Assembly (NCBI GenBank): GCA_965263285.1
Contig: CBDHHD010000016.1
Location: 1,860,001 to 1,924,000, forward strand
Direction: 5' to 3'
Origin: JASGCP01 sp965263285
Lineage (GTDB): Bacteria > Bacteroidota > Bacteroidia > Chitinophagales > Chitinophagaceae
DNA: 64,000 nt
Both the position numbers and the translations under genes were made by a program. This document shows, one piece after another, positions 1 to 9,296 of the stretch; the first letter of the stretch is position 1; every line of letters begins with the position of its first letter. Under the pieces are notes generated by a model. It had not been told where the DNA came from. It saw only the letters and a program-made list of their open reading frames with translations, and searched no databases.

Positions 1-1
1 T

Positions 2-1822
2 CGTGCTATTTGTTTTTGTATTGCTGATGGGCAACTGCCTAGCAATACAGGAGCTGGTTATGTAATAAGACGCATCTTACGAAGAGCTGTTCGATATAGC
101 TATCAGGTTTTAGCAATCAAAACACCCTTGTTGTATACATTAGTAAATGAGTTAGCTGAGCAAACAAGAACTGTATTTCCTGAGCTATATCAACAAAAAG
201 ATATGGTAAAAAAGATTGTCAAGGAAGAGGAAGAAGCATTCTTGTCTACTATTGACAAAGGACTTTCGCTTATTTTAAAAAGTAAAGTCATAGCAGATAG
301 AGCGTTGTTAAGTGATGCATTTAAAAATAATACAGAAAAACCATTTACTACAATCTCCGGCTCTATTGCTTTTGAGTTATATGATACTTATGGATTCCCA
401 TTTGACCTCACAAAGGCTATTGCAAAAGAATATGATGCTATCATAGATGAAGCAGAATTTGAGGCAGAATTTAACAAAGCCATGCAACAACAAAAAGATA
501 GAAGTCGTTCTACAAATAAGATTACAACTGAAGACTGGGTATACCTTTCTCAAGAAAATATACCAATATTTGTAGGGTATAACCAATGTGAATCATCTAC
601 TGAAGTAATTAAATATCGTAAAATAAACACAAAAGGAAAAAACATGTATCAATGGGTATTAGCACAAAACCCATTCTATGCAGAAAGCGGAGGTCAAATA
701 GGTGATCAAGGCAATATGATAATGAATGGTTATAATATTTCAGTAGTGGATTGTAAAAAAGAAAACAGCATACCTATTGTGATAACAGAAACCATTCCGT
801 TACAACTCATATCAACAATAAAAGCAGTTGTAGATAATAAAAGAAGAAAAAAAATATCGCAACATCATTCTGCTACCCACTTACTTCATGCCGCATTGCG
901 AAAAGTATTAGGATCCCATGTACATCAAAAAGGAAGCTTGGTTAATGAAGATAGATTGCGATTTGACTTTGCACATTTTGCTAAATTAACACCCGAAGAA
1001 ATACAACAAATTGAGCTCATAGTAAATGAAAAAATAATCGAAAATATACCTATTAGCATTTGCGAAATGAAAAAAGAACAAGCGTTGCAATTAGGAGCCA
1101 TGGCATTATTTGGAGAGAAATACGCTGATATGGTTAGGGTAGTTACAATAGATCCTGCATTTTCTGTAGAGCTATGTGGCGGAACCCATGTGCAACAGAC
1201 AGGCGAAATAGGTATTTTTAAAATAATAAGCGAATCCTCTACCGCATCAGGCATTCGTAGAATAGAAGCTATTACAGGATTGTCTGTATTAGCTTATCTT
1301 AAAAATAAAGAAGATAAGTTGCAATCTATTCAGCATTTATTAGGTGAACCTATAGATGTGATAAAATATATAGAAACTTGGATGCTTGAACATGCATCAT
1401 TAAAACAACAAGTGGAAAGTTGGCAGACAAAACAAATACAAGCTATTAAAAACGAATTAGTACAAAAGCGAATAGCTATATTAGATGGTTTTTTTATAGG
1501 CAATTGTGTATCTGTTTCTTCTCCTGATCAATTAAAAGCACTTGCGTTTGAAATTAAAAAAGAAGTAAATCATGCAGTTATTATATTAATAACCGCTATA
1601 CAAGGGAAGGCTCATGTAATTGTTATTTTTGATGAATATTGGACGCAGACATTTTCTATTGACGCTAGCAAATGGATAAAAGAGTATGTGTCTCCTCTTA
1701 TTAAAGGAGGAGGTGGGGGGCAAAAGACAATTGCTTCGGCAGGAGGACAAGATATTCAACATCTTCAAAAAATTGTAATTGATACCCAAGAAATGATTAT
1801 GAAATTGGCAAATAAAACATGA
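2..1822 (+). CDS. alaS: Alanyl-tRNA synthetase, 3' part (5' end outside window)
   Basis: Charges tRNA-Ala with alanine in the cytoplasm. The frame is open from base 2, before the first ATG at 128, and starts inside the conserved GAGYVIRRILRRAVRY region, so the gene is cut by the window edge and is not short. About 606 of the usual ~870 residues are present. Visible: end of the aminoacylation module, the editing domain with zinc ligands HHSATHLLH and CGGTH, and the C-terminal domain with GGGGGQKTIASAGGQ near the end. The stop TGA overlaps an ATG (ATGA) of a 13-codon remnant. Nothing looks broken in the part seen. Confidence 0.97.
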   Translation, partial: RAICFCIADGQLPSNTGAGYVIRRILRRAVRYSYQVLAIKTPLLYTLVNELAEQTRTVFPELYQQKDMVKKIVKEEEEAFLSTIDKGLSLILKSKVIADRALLSDAFKNNTEKPFTTISGSIAFELYDTYGFPFDLTKAIAKEYDAIIDEAEFEAEFNKAMQQQKDRSRSTNKITTEDWVYLSQENIPIFVGYNQCESSTEVIKYRKINTKGKNMYQWVLAQNPFYAESGGQIGDQGNMIMNGYNISVVDCKKENSIPIVITETIPLQLISTIKAVVDNKRRKKISQHHSATHLLHAALRKVLGSHVHQKGSLVNEDRLRFDFAHFAKLTPEEIQQIELIVNEKIIENIPISICEMKKEQALQLGAMALFGEKYADMVRVVTIDPAFSVELCGGTHVQQTGEIGIFKIISESSTASGIRRIEAITGLSVLAYLKNKEDKLQSIQHLLGEPIDVIKYIETWMLEHASLKQQVESWQTKQIQAIKNELVQKRIAILDGFFIGNCVSVSSPDQLKALAFEIKKEVNHAVIILITAIQGKAHVIVIFDEYWTQTFSIDASKWIKEYVSPLIKGGGGGQKTIASAGGQDIQHLQKIVIDTQEMIMKLANKT

Positions 1823-1860
1823 GTAAATTAGCCAAAAAACGCCATATTATTCAAACATAA
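1819..1860 (+). pseudogene. Possible truncated reading frame overlapping the alaS stop
   Basis: ATG overlaps the alaS TGA and gives 13 codons (MSKLAKKRHIIQT) before TAA. The ATGA overlap is typical of translational coupling, so this may be the start of a lost downstream gene. The next ~180 bases have short codon-like stretches in other frames but I recognise no family. Could equally be chance. Confidence 0.2.
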
Positions 1861-2046
1861 GAAAAACTTGCATACGATTAACATAGTGTATGTACAAAAT
1901 AAACTAATCAATTATATTCTATTTCTTTACTAAACAGAGCTTGAAAAAAGCCACTATACCTTCATTGACTAATACTTATGGAATAGAGGTATACATGTTT
2001 AGGGTGAACACATCCTCAAACATACTTCCAAGATCTTAAAAAAATA

Positions 2047-2599
2047 GGCATAACTAAATTTAGTGTGAGGAAAAATTTAGTTTACTAAAAGGCTACATCT
2101 TTTTTTGAGGTGCTGGGGGATATTTATGTTTTTGTAATTGCTCATATATAGATTCATCATTTATTTTTATATCCTTTTCTTTCTTTTGTCTTGATACAAA
2201 AGAAAGAAACAAAGAAAAAATCAAGCCTGCAGATAAAGAGCTACAAAACTACGGTTCGCTACGCTAGCGAGAATGAATGGGAGGCGGTTAGGTATGAATC
2301 GTTATGATGAGCTTATCCATAGGTATCTTTTATGCAAATACTTTATGCTCATCATAACGATTCATATATAAAAACTTCCGCCTCCACATTCTCGCTGGTC
2401 GCTTCGCTCACCTCGTTTTGTAACGCTCTTTATCTGAGGGCAGTCCTCATCAGATATTTCCTATTATTTCCATATTTATATATATGTAATAATCCATGCT
2501 TCCAGCACCTCAAAAAAAGATATAACCCATATTGTTTTTACAAATATCCATTTTATTTTGTATCTTTGCATACTCCCTCACACTAAATTTAGTTATGCC
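2047..2599 (+). mobile_element. Foldback element, type A ends, with 8-bp target duplication
   Basis: 553 bp. Outer inverted ends GGCATAACTAAATTTAG... at 2047-2070 and its reverse complement at 2576-2599. Inner ends GGCTACATC...GAGGTGCTGG at 2091 and reverse complement ending 2527. The interior is one long imperfect palindrome: ATGAATCGTTATGATGAGC and its complement, AGGCGG/CCGCCT, CGAGAATG/CATTCTCG and AGATAAAGAG/CTCTTTATCT pair across a short centre. Flanked by the direct repeat AAAAAATA (2039-2046 and 2600-2607). An outward promoter box TATCTTTG lies at 2561-2568. It encodes no transposase, so it is MITE-like. It fills most of the 1861-2626 gap; 1861-2046 holds nothing I can name. Confidence 0.92.
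2561..2568 (+). promoter_or_regulatory. Outward promoter box of a type A element end
   Basis: TATCTTTG matches the Bacteroidota -7 consensus TAnnTTTG and points out of the element's right end towards the 3' end of ftsX, which is on the other strand. The predicted transcript would be antisense to ftsX. Confidence 0.5.
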
Positions 2600-2626
2600 A
2601 AAAAATATTTACCTTACCCTCTTTTA

Positions 2627-3502
2627 CTAATACAAATCTTCAATCTTATTTTTTAAATACTTATTAACGCTTCTATAAGTACTTATAGAAGAAATGAAAA
2701 TACCTATTATTATAATAATAAAAAAAACAACAATAAAATTAAGTATGGATAAGGCAGCTTGTAGTAGTGTAAATTGATATTTAATCCAATCGGTTAATAA
2801 CCATATTCCTACCATTGCAATAAGAGAGCTGATAAAACCATTTAACATAGCTCTTGTAAGAAAAGGTCGTAATATAAATGAATGATGTGCTCCTACTAAT
2901 TGCATTGTTTTAATAATAAACCGATTGCTAAACATGGCTAAGCGAATGGTATTGTCAATACTAAATACAACAACAATGCAAAACAATACCGTAATAACAA
3001 AGAAAAGAAGTAATATCTTTTTTTCGTTTTGGTTAAGACTATTTACAATTCCTGAAGGATAATATATATCAGATATTTGAGCAGGAAAAGCAGATAGTAA
3101 TTCATTGCTAATTTGATTAAGGCTATCTTGATTAACATATGTAGATTTAGCATAGAAATCAATGCTTTCTGGAAGGGGGTTGTCTTGTAGAACTTTTGAC
3201 CAATCTAATTGATTGTCTCTATTCCAAATAAGAGCTGCTTGTTCTTTATTTGTATAAGCAACAGATTTGGCATACGGCATCGACTCTATTGCTTGCTGTA
3301 TAAAACGAATGCTGTCTTTATTAGAAGTAATTAAATATATACTAATTCTAATGTCTTCTTTTAGCGATCTACTTAAATCGTTCATATTAATAAATATAAG
3401 CGACATAACCCCTACAATAAATAACAAGCAACTATTGCCTATAATGCTTGCAATATAATTAGGTCGCTTAGTTCGCTTATACAATTTTTTTTTATTTCTC
3501 AT
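2627..3502 (-). CDS. ftsX: FtsX-like cell-division ABC transporter permease
   Basis: Membrane partner of FtsE, controlling peptidoglycan hydrolases at the septum. 291 residues, normal length. Layout: basic N-terminus, first membrane helix around residues 22-40, a large extracytoplasmic domain to about residue 160, then three hydrophobic segments, the FtsX arrangement. Its likely ATPase partner FtsE is about 40 kb away (43298), so the pair is not an operon here. The 3' end lies 27 bp from a type A element whose outward promoter faces it. Family call is from sequence recognition; the partnership with the distant ftsE is inference. Confidence 0.88.
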   Translation of the reverse strand: MRNKKKLYKRTKRPNYIASIIGNSCLLFIVGVMSLIFINMNDLSRSLKEDIRISIYLITSNKDSIRFIQQAIESMPYAKSVAYTNKEQAALIWNRDNQLDWSKVLQDNPLPESIDFYAKSTYVNQDSLNQISNELLSAFPAQISDIYYPSGIVNSLNQNEKKILLLFFVITVLFCIVVVFSIDNTIRLAMFSNRFIIKTMQLVGAHHSFILRPFLTRAMLNGFISSLIAMVGIWLLTDWIKYQFTLLQAALSILNFIVVFFIIIIIGIFISSISTYRSVNKYLKNKIEDLY

Positions 3503-3670
3503 CTTTCAATCATATTAAAAAAATAGGGCTTGTAAGAAAATATGTAATATAACCATACATTCATTTATATTCATATCATATACTAATCATTATTGAAAAA
3601 ATATATAATATAGGAGTTGATATAAAAGTAAAAAACAAAGATATAATAATAAATTTATTAGTATTAGATT

Positions 3671-4359
3671 GGCTGTATCTTTTTTTGAGGTGCTAGGATA
3701 AATATAATTGTAACTACTTAGTTAACTTAATAAGTTTAATCAAGTATATTGATTATTAAAAGTAATTATAAATATGGAAATAATAGGAGATATTTGATGA
3801 TGATCACCGGCTACATCCTTTTTTAAGGTGCTAAGAGGTTTTTAATAAATGGCAACTACTCATGTATAGGTTCATCTTGTTTTTTATATCTTTTTCTTTC
3901 TTTTGTCTTGATACAAAAGAAAGAAACAAAGAAAAAATCAAGCCTGCAGATAAAGAGCTACAAAACTAAGGCTCGCTACGCTAGCGAGAATGAATGGGAG
4001 GTGGTTAGGTACGAATCGTTATGATGAGCTTATCCATAGTTATCTTTTATGTAAATACTTTATGCTCATCATAACGATTCATATATAAAAACTTTCGCCC
4101 CCACCTTCTCGCTGGTCGCTTCGCTGCCTCGTTTTGTAACGCTCTTTATCTGAGGGCTGTCACCATCAGATACTTCCTGTTATTTTCATACTTATAATTA
4201 TTCGATCATCCATACACTTAATTAAATCTATTGAGTTAACTAAGTAGTTACAACTGTATTTCTCTTAGCATCTCAAAAAAAGATGTAGCCTGATCACCCT
4301 CAAATAAAGAGCGTACAAAAATACAAATACCCTCTATCGCCTCAAAAAAAGATGTAGCC
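3671..4359. mobile_element. Older foldback element split by a younger one
   Basis: Left part 3671-3808 begins GGCTGTATCTTTTTTTGAGG and right part 4291-4359 ends GATGTAGCC. The two halves join smoothly across the younger insertion (3809-4290) at ...GATGATGATCACC/CTCAAATAAAGAGCG, which resembles the intact interior of other copies. This copy has GTTAACTAAGTAGTTAC-type arms rather than the CCATGCTTCCAG arm. A further scrap of element interior (AAGGCGGTTAGGTATGAAT) follows at 4371-4389. Confidence 0.75.
3809..4290 (+). mobile_element. Foldback element, core type, with 8-bp target duplication
   Basis: 482 bp with ends GGCTACATCCTTTTTTAAGG and the matching inverted end at 4290. Flanked by TGATCACC at 3801-3808 and 4291-4298, an exact 8-bp target duplication. 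Interior palindrome as in the other full copies. No outer A or B ends, so core ends alone can be mobilised. Confidence 0.92.
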
Positions 4360-4505
4360 GAGAGTAATGGAAGGCGGTTAGGTATGAATTGCTATGATGG
4401 TTAATAAAATGCCACACTTTCTTTTGCAATATTTATATCACTATTATATCAAAAGAAATAAAATACAATTAAGTTAATGCATGTATATAAAATAATTGCC
4501 TCAAG

Positions 4506-6131
4506 CTATATAATAGGAAGCGGTTCTTTTTTTGTTTTTTTGTATTCAATATATTCATCAAATGTAGAAATGCGATCTATACTTCCTTGAGGTGTAATTT
4601 CAATAATTCTATTAGCTACCGTTTGTGCAAAGGTATGATCATGGGTAGAGAAAAGAATAACCCCTGGAAAAGATTGACAGCCTTCATTAAATGCCTGTAT
4701 GCTTTCTAAATCAAGATGATTGGTTAATTGATCAAGGATAATAAGATTGGGATTTTGTAACATAAGCTTACTTAACATCATTCTTACTTTCTCGCCTCCA
4801 CTCAATACTTTTGTTTTTTTTAATGTTTCTTCTCCACTAAATAACATCTTGCCTAAGAACCCTCGTATATAAGGTTCATCTACTTGTTGTTGAATATATG
4901 GAGGTACAAACTGTCTTAACCAATTCATTAATGATAAATCTGCATTAAAATAAGTGCTATTTTCTACAGGCAAATAGCCTTTGTATACCGTTGTCCCCCA
5001 CTCAAAAGTGCCTTTATCTGCCTTGCTTTGCCCCTCTATTATATCAAATAGCTGAGTGATAGCTAAAGAATCTTCACTTAAAAAAAGTATTTTATCTCCT
5101 TTATTTACTGTAAAAGTAACTTTATCAAATAGTATCCTTCCTTCTATTGACTTCTTTATGTTTTCTACATGCAATATTTGATTGCCTAATTCTCTAATAG
5201 GTTGAAATATAATACCTGGATATTTTCTGTTAGAGGGTTCTATCTCTTCAATAACAATTTTATCAAGTGCTTTTTTTCGGCTAGTGGCTTGCTTACTTTT
5301 AGATGCATTGGCAGAGAAGCGAGCTATAAAGTCGAGTAAAGCCTTTCTCTTTTCTTCGTTTTTCTTGTTTTTATCAGCTATTTGCCTTGACATGAGTTGT
5401 GATGATTCATACCAAAATGAATAGTTGCCTGTAAATATTTTTACTTTTTGGCGATCTACATCGGCTACATGTGTGCATACGGCATCTAAAAAATGACGAT
5501 CATGACTTACAATTAGAACAATATTGGCATAATCAGCTAAAAAATTCTCTAACCATTGAAGTGTAACAAAGTCAAGTCCATTGGTTGGTTCGTCTAGCAA
5601 TAATATATCTGGCGTAGCGAAGAGGGCTTGTGCTAATAAAATTCTTACTTTTAATTGTGCAGGGACATCTTTCATCAAAGACGAATGAAAGGCTTCTTTT
5701 ACACCTAGGTTACTTAACAACTCTGCTGCATCGTTTTCTGCAGTATAACCCCCCATTTCTCCAAAAGCCTCTTCTAACTCTCCTGCGCGAATACCATCCT
5801 GCTCATTAAAATCGGCCTTTTGGTATAACATGTCTTTTTCTAACATCAATGACCACATGTGGCTATGTCCCATCAATACTGTTTGCAAAACAGTATATTC
5901 ATCAAATTCAAATTGATTTTGCTTAAGTACCGCAATTCGTTCTCCTTTTCCTACTTCCACTTGTCCTTTATTAGGTTCTATTTCACCAGATATAATTTTT
6001 AACAAGGTGGTTTTTCCTGCACCATTTGCACCAATAATACCATAGCAATTCCCTTTTGTAAACGACAAATTTACCTCATCAAATAACACGCGTTTCCCAA
6101 ACGATAAAGAAATGTTTTTTAATTGTAACAT
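4506..6131 (-). CDS. ABC-F family ATPase (YbiT-like)
   Basis: Soluble twin-ATPase protein of the ABC-F class, which acts on ribosomes rather than in membranes; the substrate state is unknown. 541 residues from MLQLKNISLSFG; the in-frame ATG at 6152 adds seven residues not expected in the family. First ATPase domain: Walker A GANGAGKTT, Walker B LLLDEPTNGLD, weak signature VPAQLKVR. Linker rich in Lys and Ser near residues 240-310. Second domain: the Walker A region reads LSEDSLAITQLF, without the GxxGxGKT pattern, while the signature LSGGEKVRMML is intact; the Walker B glutamate is replaced by Gln (ILDQLTNHLD). A weak second P-loop is, as I recall, common in YbiT-like members. Stands alone, flanked by repeats. 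Confidence 0.87.
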   Translation of the reverse strand: MLQLKNISLSFGKRVLFDEVNLSFTKGNCYGIIGANGAGKTTLLKIISGEIEPNKGQVEVGKGERIAVLKQNQFEFDEYTVLQTVLMGHSHMWSLMLEKDMLYQKADFNEQDGIRAGELEEAFGEMGGYTAENDAAELLSNLGVKEAFHSSLMKDVPAQLKVRILLAQALFATPDILLLDEPTNGLDFVTLQWLENFLADYANIVLIVSHDRHFLDAVCTHVADVDRQKVKIFTGNYSFWYESSQLMSRQIADKNKKNEEKRKALLDFIARFSANASKSKQATSRKKALDKIVIEEIEPSNRKYPGIIFQPIRELGNQILHVENIKKSIEGRILFDKVTFTVNKGDKILFLSEDSLAITQLFDIIEGQSKADKGTFEWGTTVYKGYLPVENSTYFNADLSLMNWLRQFVPPYIQQQVDEPYIRGFLGKMLFSGEETLKKTKVLSGGEKVRMMLSKLMLQNPNLIILDQLTNHLDLESIQAFNEGCQSFPGVILFSTHDHTFAQTVANRIIEITPQGSIDRISTFDEYIEYKKTKKEPLPII

Positions 6132-6183
6132 AATATCAATATTAATAAGCAAAAATAATAGTTAATTCTTATTTGATAATAAC

Positions 6184-7248
6184 TTACTTTGGTAATTTAC
6201 TGAAATATTCATCATACGCTTTATAGGTAGTTTGTGTGGATTGCACTTGATTTGTATCGTTTAATGCCCCTGCTTGTATCCAATACTGAATAATATTTAT
6301 TTGATTTGTGGTAAGAAGTGACACTCCATTGTTATGTGGAGCGCTAGAATAAGAACCCTGTATGGCTTTCAATAATATATTATTAACTGTATCCACTCCT
6401 GCTACTGCCACAAGGGTAGAATTGTAAGAAGTAGTAGTATTATACATTGCATCAATTATAGGAAGATTCCCTGCATTAGAATTATGGCAAGAACTACAAT
6501 TATCGGCAAGCAAAGGAAATATATTGGTTCTAAAAGAATACACTTGTACTAATAAAGGAGCATAAGTTATTTTCAACTCGTTTGTTCTATTGTCTACAAT
6601 ATTTAATTGAACAGTATCTATAAATGGTGCACTAGGAACATATAGAATGGTATCTACATAATTATTTATTCCTTTACTAGCGTTTACTAAGGTAAATGGC
6701 GCATTAGGAGGATATGTAATACCTTGATATATAATAGATTTATTAGGTGTATAGGCTGTATATGATAACGCACCACTACCAATAGTAGTAGGAATATTGG
6801 TAGTAAAAATTGTGTCGAATGTATTTATAAATGGATACTGTTTAAATATATTTATATTAAGAAATGTACTTACAATAGAATAATCAAATGTATTTGTATT
6901 GGTTACAACCCCATTAGATACATTAAAAATAATTATTCGAATGCCTGCTACAGGAGAGGCATTAAAGAAAAAACTATCTGTAGTAGCTCCTCCAAAATTA
7001 ATAGCCGTATTAGGCGGATATACTACTTTTCTAAAAGTAAGGGTGTCTGTTAAGCAAGAAACTGTATAGTTATCTCCTTTTACAATTTCATTAATCGTTG
7101 CAACAAGTGTATCTCTGCCCCGAGGAAAAGGATTCGTATTCGTAAATGTAACAGACAATGAAAAGTTATTTCCAGAATTTAAATTTTTTTGACAAGATAC
7201 AGCAAAAATAATTGATATCAAGAAACAAAAAAGATAAAATACACGCAT
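6184..7248 (-). CDS. Lipoprotein with a CxxCH haem-type motif
   Basis: Unknown function. Start chosen at 7248 (MRVFYLFCFLISIIFAVSC) because this gives a clean signal peptide with lipobox ending in Cys at residue 19; an upstream in-frame ATG at 7275 adds nine residues. About 354 residues, so likely anchored at the outer membrane or in the periplasm. The middle is Thr/Asn-rich beta-type sequence. Near residue 260 is NCSSCHNS, the CxxCH pattern of covalent c-type haem, followed by a short helical tail ending QYWIQAGALND, as in small cytochrome c domains. A similar C-terminal module is in the lipoprotein at 13380. Could be an electron carrier or a degenerate cytochrome domain. Confidence 0.65.
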   Translation of the reverse strand: MRVFYLFCFLISIIFAVSCQKNLNSGNNFSLSVTFTNTNPFPRGRDTLVATINEIVKGDNYTVSCLTDTLTFRKVVYPPNTAINFGGATTDSFFFNASPVAGIRIIIFNVSNGVVTNTNTFDYSIVSTFLNINIFKQYPFINTFDTIFTTNIPTTIGSGALSYTAYTPNKSIIYQGITYPPNAPFTLVNASKGINNYVDTILYVPSAPFIDTVQLNIVDNRTNELKITYAPLLVQVYSFRTNIFPLLADNCSSCHNSNAGNLPIIDAMYNTTTSYNSTLVAVAGVDTVNNILLKAIQGSYSSAPHNNGVSLLTTNQINIIQYWIQAGALNDTNQVQSTQTTYKAYDEYFSKLPK

Positions 7249-7438
7249 AATAAATATATCAAATAATAATAACATTTTTTGTTATACCAACAAATATATT
7301 TTAAAAACATACCTGAATGAGCAAAAAATATTTACAACATGATAGCAACAAATGTAAACAATTAATATAAATACAAAGATAAATTAAAATAGTAAAACAA
7401 AATTTTTAAATACCAAGCTAACGAATGACAACTTATAC

Positions 7439-7468
7439 TTGAGTAGTTATAAAAATATATTATCTTTG
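7439..7468 (+). promoter_or_regulatory. Promoter of the ABC-2 permease, inside a fossil element end
   Basis: TTG at 7439-7441, 19-bp spacer, then TATCTTTG at 7461-7468, a good Bacteroidota promoter. The bases after it (GTCGCTCATTAGATAAG to GTTATGC, ending near 7494) align with the right end of type B elements (GTTGCTCACTAAAAAAATCG to GTTATACC), suggesting a decayed element end. The 5' leader to the gene at 7572 would be about 100 nt. The rest of 7276-7571 holds nothing else I can identify. Confidence 0.6.
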
Positions 7469-7571
7469 CAGTCGCTCATTAGATAAGTTGTTATGCTTTT
7501 ATTACAATATTATTTAATAATGGGATTATATGCCATTCTTATAGAGAACATATTTTTATTAATATTATACA

Positions 7572-8681
7572 ATGAAAAGATACAGTCATTTTGTTGCTAT
7601 GTTATATGTAGCAAAATCAGGTATAGAGGGCACCATTAAAAGAAATCCTACCTCTATTCTTTTTGGATTAATATTCCCGCTTATTTTTGTTATAGGGTCT
7701 AAATTCTTTGATATTCTAAAAGATAAGCAATCAATAGTGGTGGGTGTACTAAGTACGTCTGATACCAATCAAGTATTGTATCATACCTTAGAATCCATTC
7801 CTAATATTGAAATGGTATATCTTAGCAGTGATAAACAAATCCAAAATGTTAATTCATTACAATGGAATAAGTATAATCTTATTGTATCTATTCCACAAGT
7901 AAGTAATAATAATGCCAATAAAATACTGATATATAGTAGATCTGATAATGATAAGATTATTATAAAAACTATTAAAGATTATTTGTATTTGAAACAACTT
8001 TCTTCACAGCCTAATGCTATTCCCTATCAAGATCAGATACAAGTAATTGATGAGCTTAAAAAAAGTAATAAGAGTTTTAATTTAGTAGATTATGTGTTAC
8101 CAGGACAAATTGGAATAACTCTTTTAACACAGGGTGTTTTTGGCATTACTTTTTTATTCTTTTCACTTAGGAAAGATAAAGTGTTGAAACGCATGGTTGC
8201 TACACCGATTAAAAAAATATATATTATAATTGGAGAAACGCTATCAAGAGTTGTTATTCAATTATTTGCCGTTATATTACTTGTTGTTATTAGTGTTTCT
8301 TTTTTAGGGTTTCATTTAGTTCATGGGTGGAGTACTTTTTTTGATATTATTATTTGCTCTCTTGTAGGATTATTTGCTTTCTATGGCATTGGCTTTATTG
8401 TGGCAGGTATTGTGAAGTCTGAAACATCTATTCCGCCCCTTGCCAACCTCATTGTTTTGCCACAATTTATACTATCTGCTACTATTGTACCTATTTCTAT
8501 TTTTCCTAAATGGATACAAATAGTATCTTATTGTTTACCACTTACTTATTTTAATAATGCATTAAGAAAGATATGCATGGATGGTTTACCTTTGTGGCAA
8601 ACATATAGAGAAATGTTAGTATTGGTTTTGTTTGGCATTCTTTTTTATAGTATTATTAGCAAAACTTTTAAATGGGAGTAA
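7572..8681 (+). CDS. ABC-2 type transporter permease
   Basis: Integral membrane half of an ABC exporter; substrate unknown. 369 residues: an N-terminal membrane segment around residues 28-46 (PTSILFGLIFPLIFVIGSKF), a long extracytoplasmic region to about 175, then five hydrophobic segments in the C-terminal half, the ABC-2 layout. Conserved region LRKDKVLKRMVATPIKK precedes the second membrane helix. No ATPase gene is adjacent, so the partner must be elsewhere. It seems to be expressed from the promoter at 7439-7468. Confidence 0.85.
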   Translation: MKRYSHFVAMLYVAKSGIEGTIKRNPTSILFGLIFPLIFVIGSKFFDILKDKQSIVVGVLSTSDTNQVLYHTLESIPNIEMVYLSSDKQIQNVNSLQWNKYNLIVSIPQVSNNNANKILIYSRSDNDKIIIKTIKDYLYLKQLSSQPNAIPYQDQIQVIDELKKSNKSFNLVDYVLPGQIGITLLTQGVFGITFLFFSLRKDKVLKRMVATPIKKIYIIIGETLSRVVIQLFAVILLVVISVSFLGFHLVHGWSTFFDIIICSLVGLFAFYGIGFIVAGIVKSETSIPPLANLIVLPQFILSATIVPISIFPKWIQIVSYCLPLTYFNNALRKICMDGLPLWQTYREMLVLVLFGILFYSIISKTFKWE

Positions 8682-8794
8682 AATAATTGTATTAGCTTTG
8701 TATTAAAATTATGTATGTATCTTGGTTTAAGCAATAACCTTCCCTTATCATCTTATTAAGCGTTATTTTTTTTATGAGTGGGGGTTAGCGCCAG

Positions 8795-9281
8795 AAGGAT
8801 ATTATAATATATTTTTATCCAAGAATTACAAGGACAGATAGATAGATTAAATGTTGCTTGGGAAAAAATGATGACACATGCTTTGCCTTTTAGGTCGGCT
8901 ATTTCAAAAGAATATCCAGCGATTTTAATTAACATATTAGATAAGTTTAGTTCTGTTGTATATATAGAACATCCTTTGTTACTGGAAGAAATCAAACTTC
9001 TTATTAAGCAATCATTTAATCTTGTTGGGCAGAAGAGCTTATTAAGATTATATGTCATTAAAACGGATGTAGATTCTTATCATATTTTATTTGTTTTTCA
9101 CCATTTTACAGGTGGGGGAATGAGTGCCAATGTTATTATTGATTTATTTTCTAACTATTATAGTAATCCTCATTTTCATTAAAAATATTTTTACAAACTC
9201 CTTCAGAATTTAAAAATAAACTCCTAAATTTACATATAGAAACAGTAGATTTTCATCAACAACCTTGTGAAAAATGACAAG
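8795..9281 (+). pseudogene. Broken NRPS-type condensation-domain gene
   Basis: The piece 8868-9182 encodes LRLYVIKTDVDSYHILFVFH followed by HFTGGG, which fits the condensation-domain core (HHxxxDG) with the catalytic Asp replaced by Gly. Upstream, in frame with it, is ELQGQIDRLNVAWEKMM, typical of the domain start, but the frame is closed by TAA just before, and an out-of-frame YNIF-like stretch precedes that. Downstream homologous-looking sequence (FLQTPSEFKNKLLNLH) continues in another frame to about 9281. So the remnant has several frameshifts and is only a fraction of a ~430-residue domain. Family assignment is by motif only. Confidence 0.6.
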
Positions 9282-9296
9282 TAAATACATTTAAGA

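Noticed and set aside
8756..9058. Minus-strand frame over the condensation-domain relic
   Set aside because: Antisense shadow; the plus-strand sequence has family motifs.
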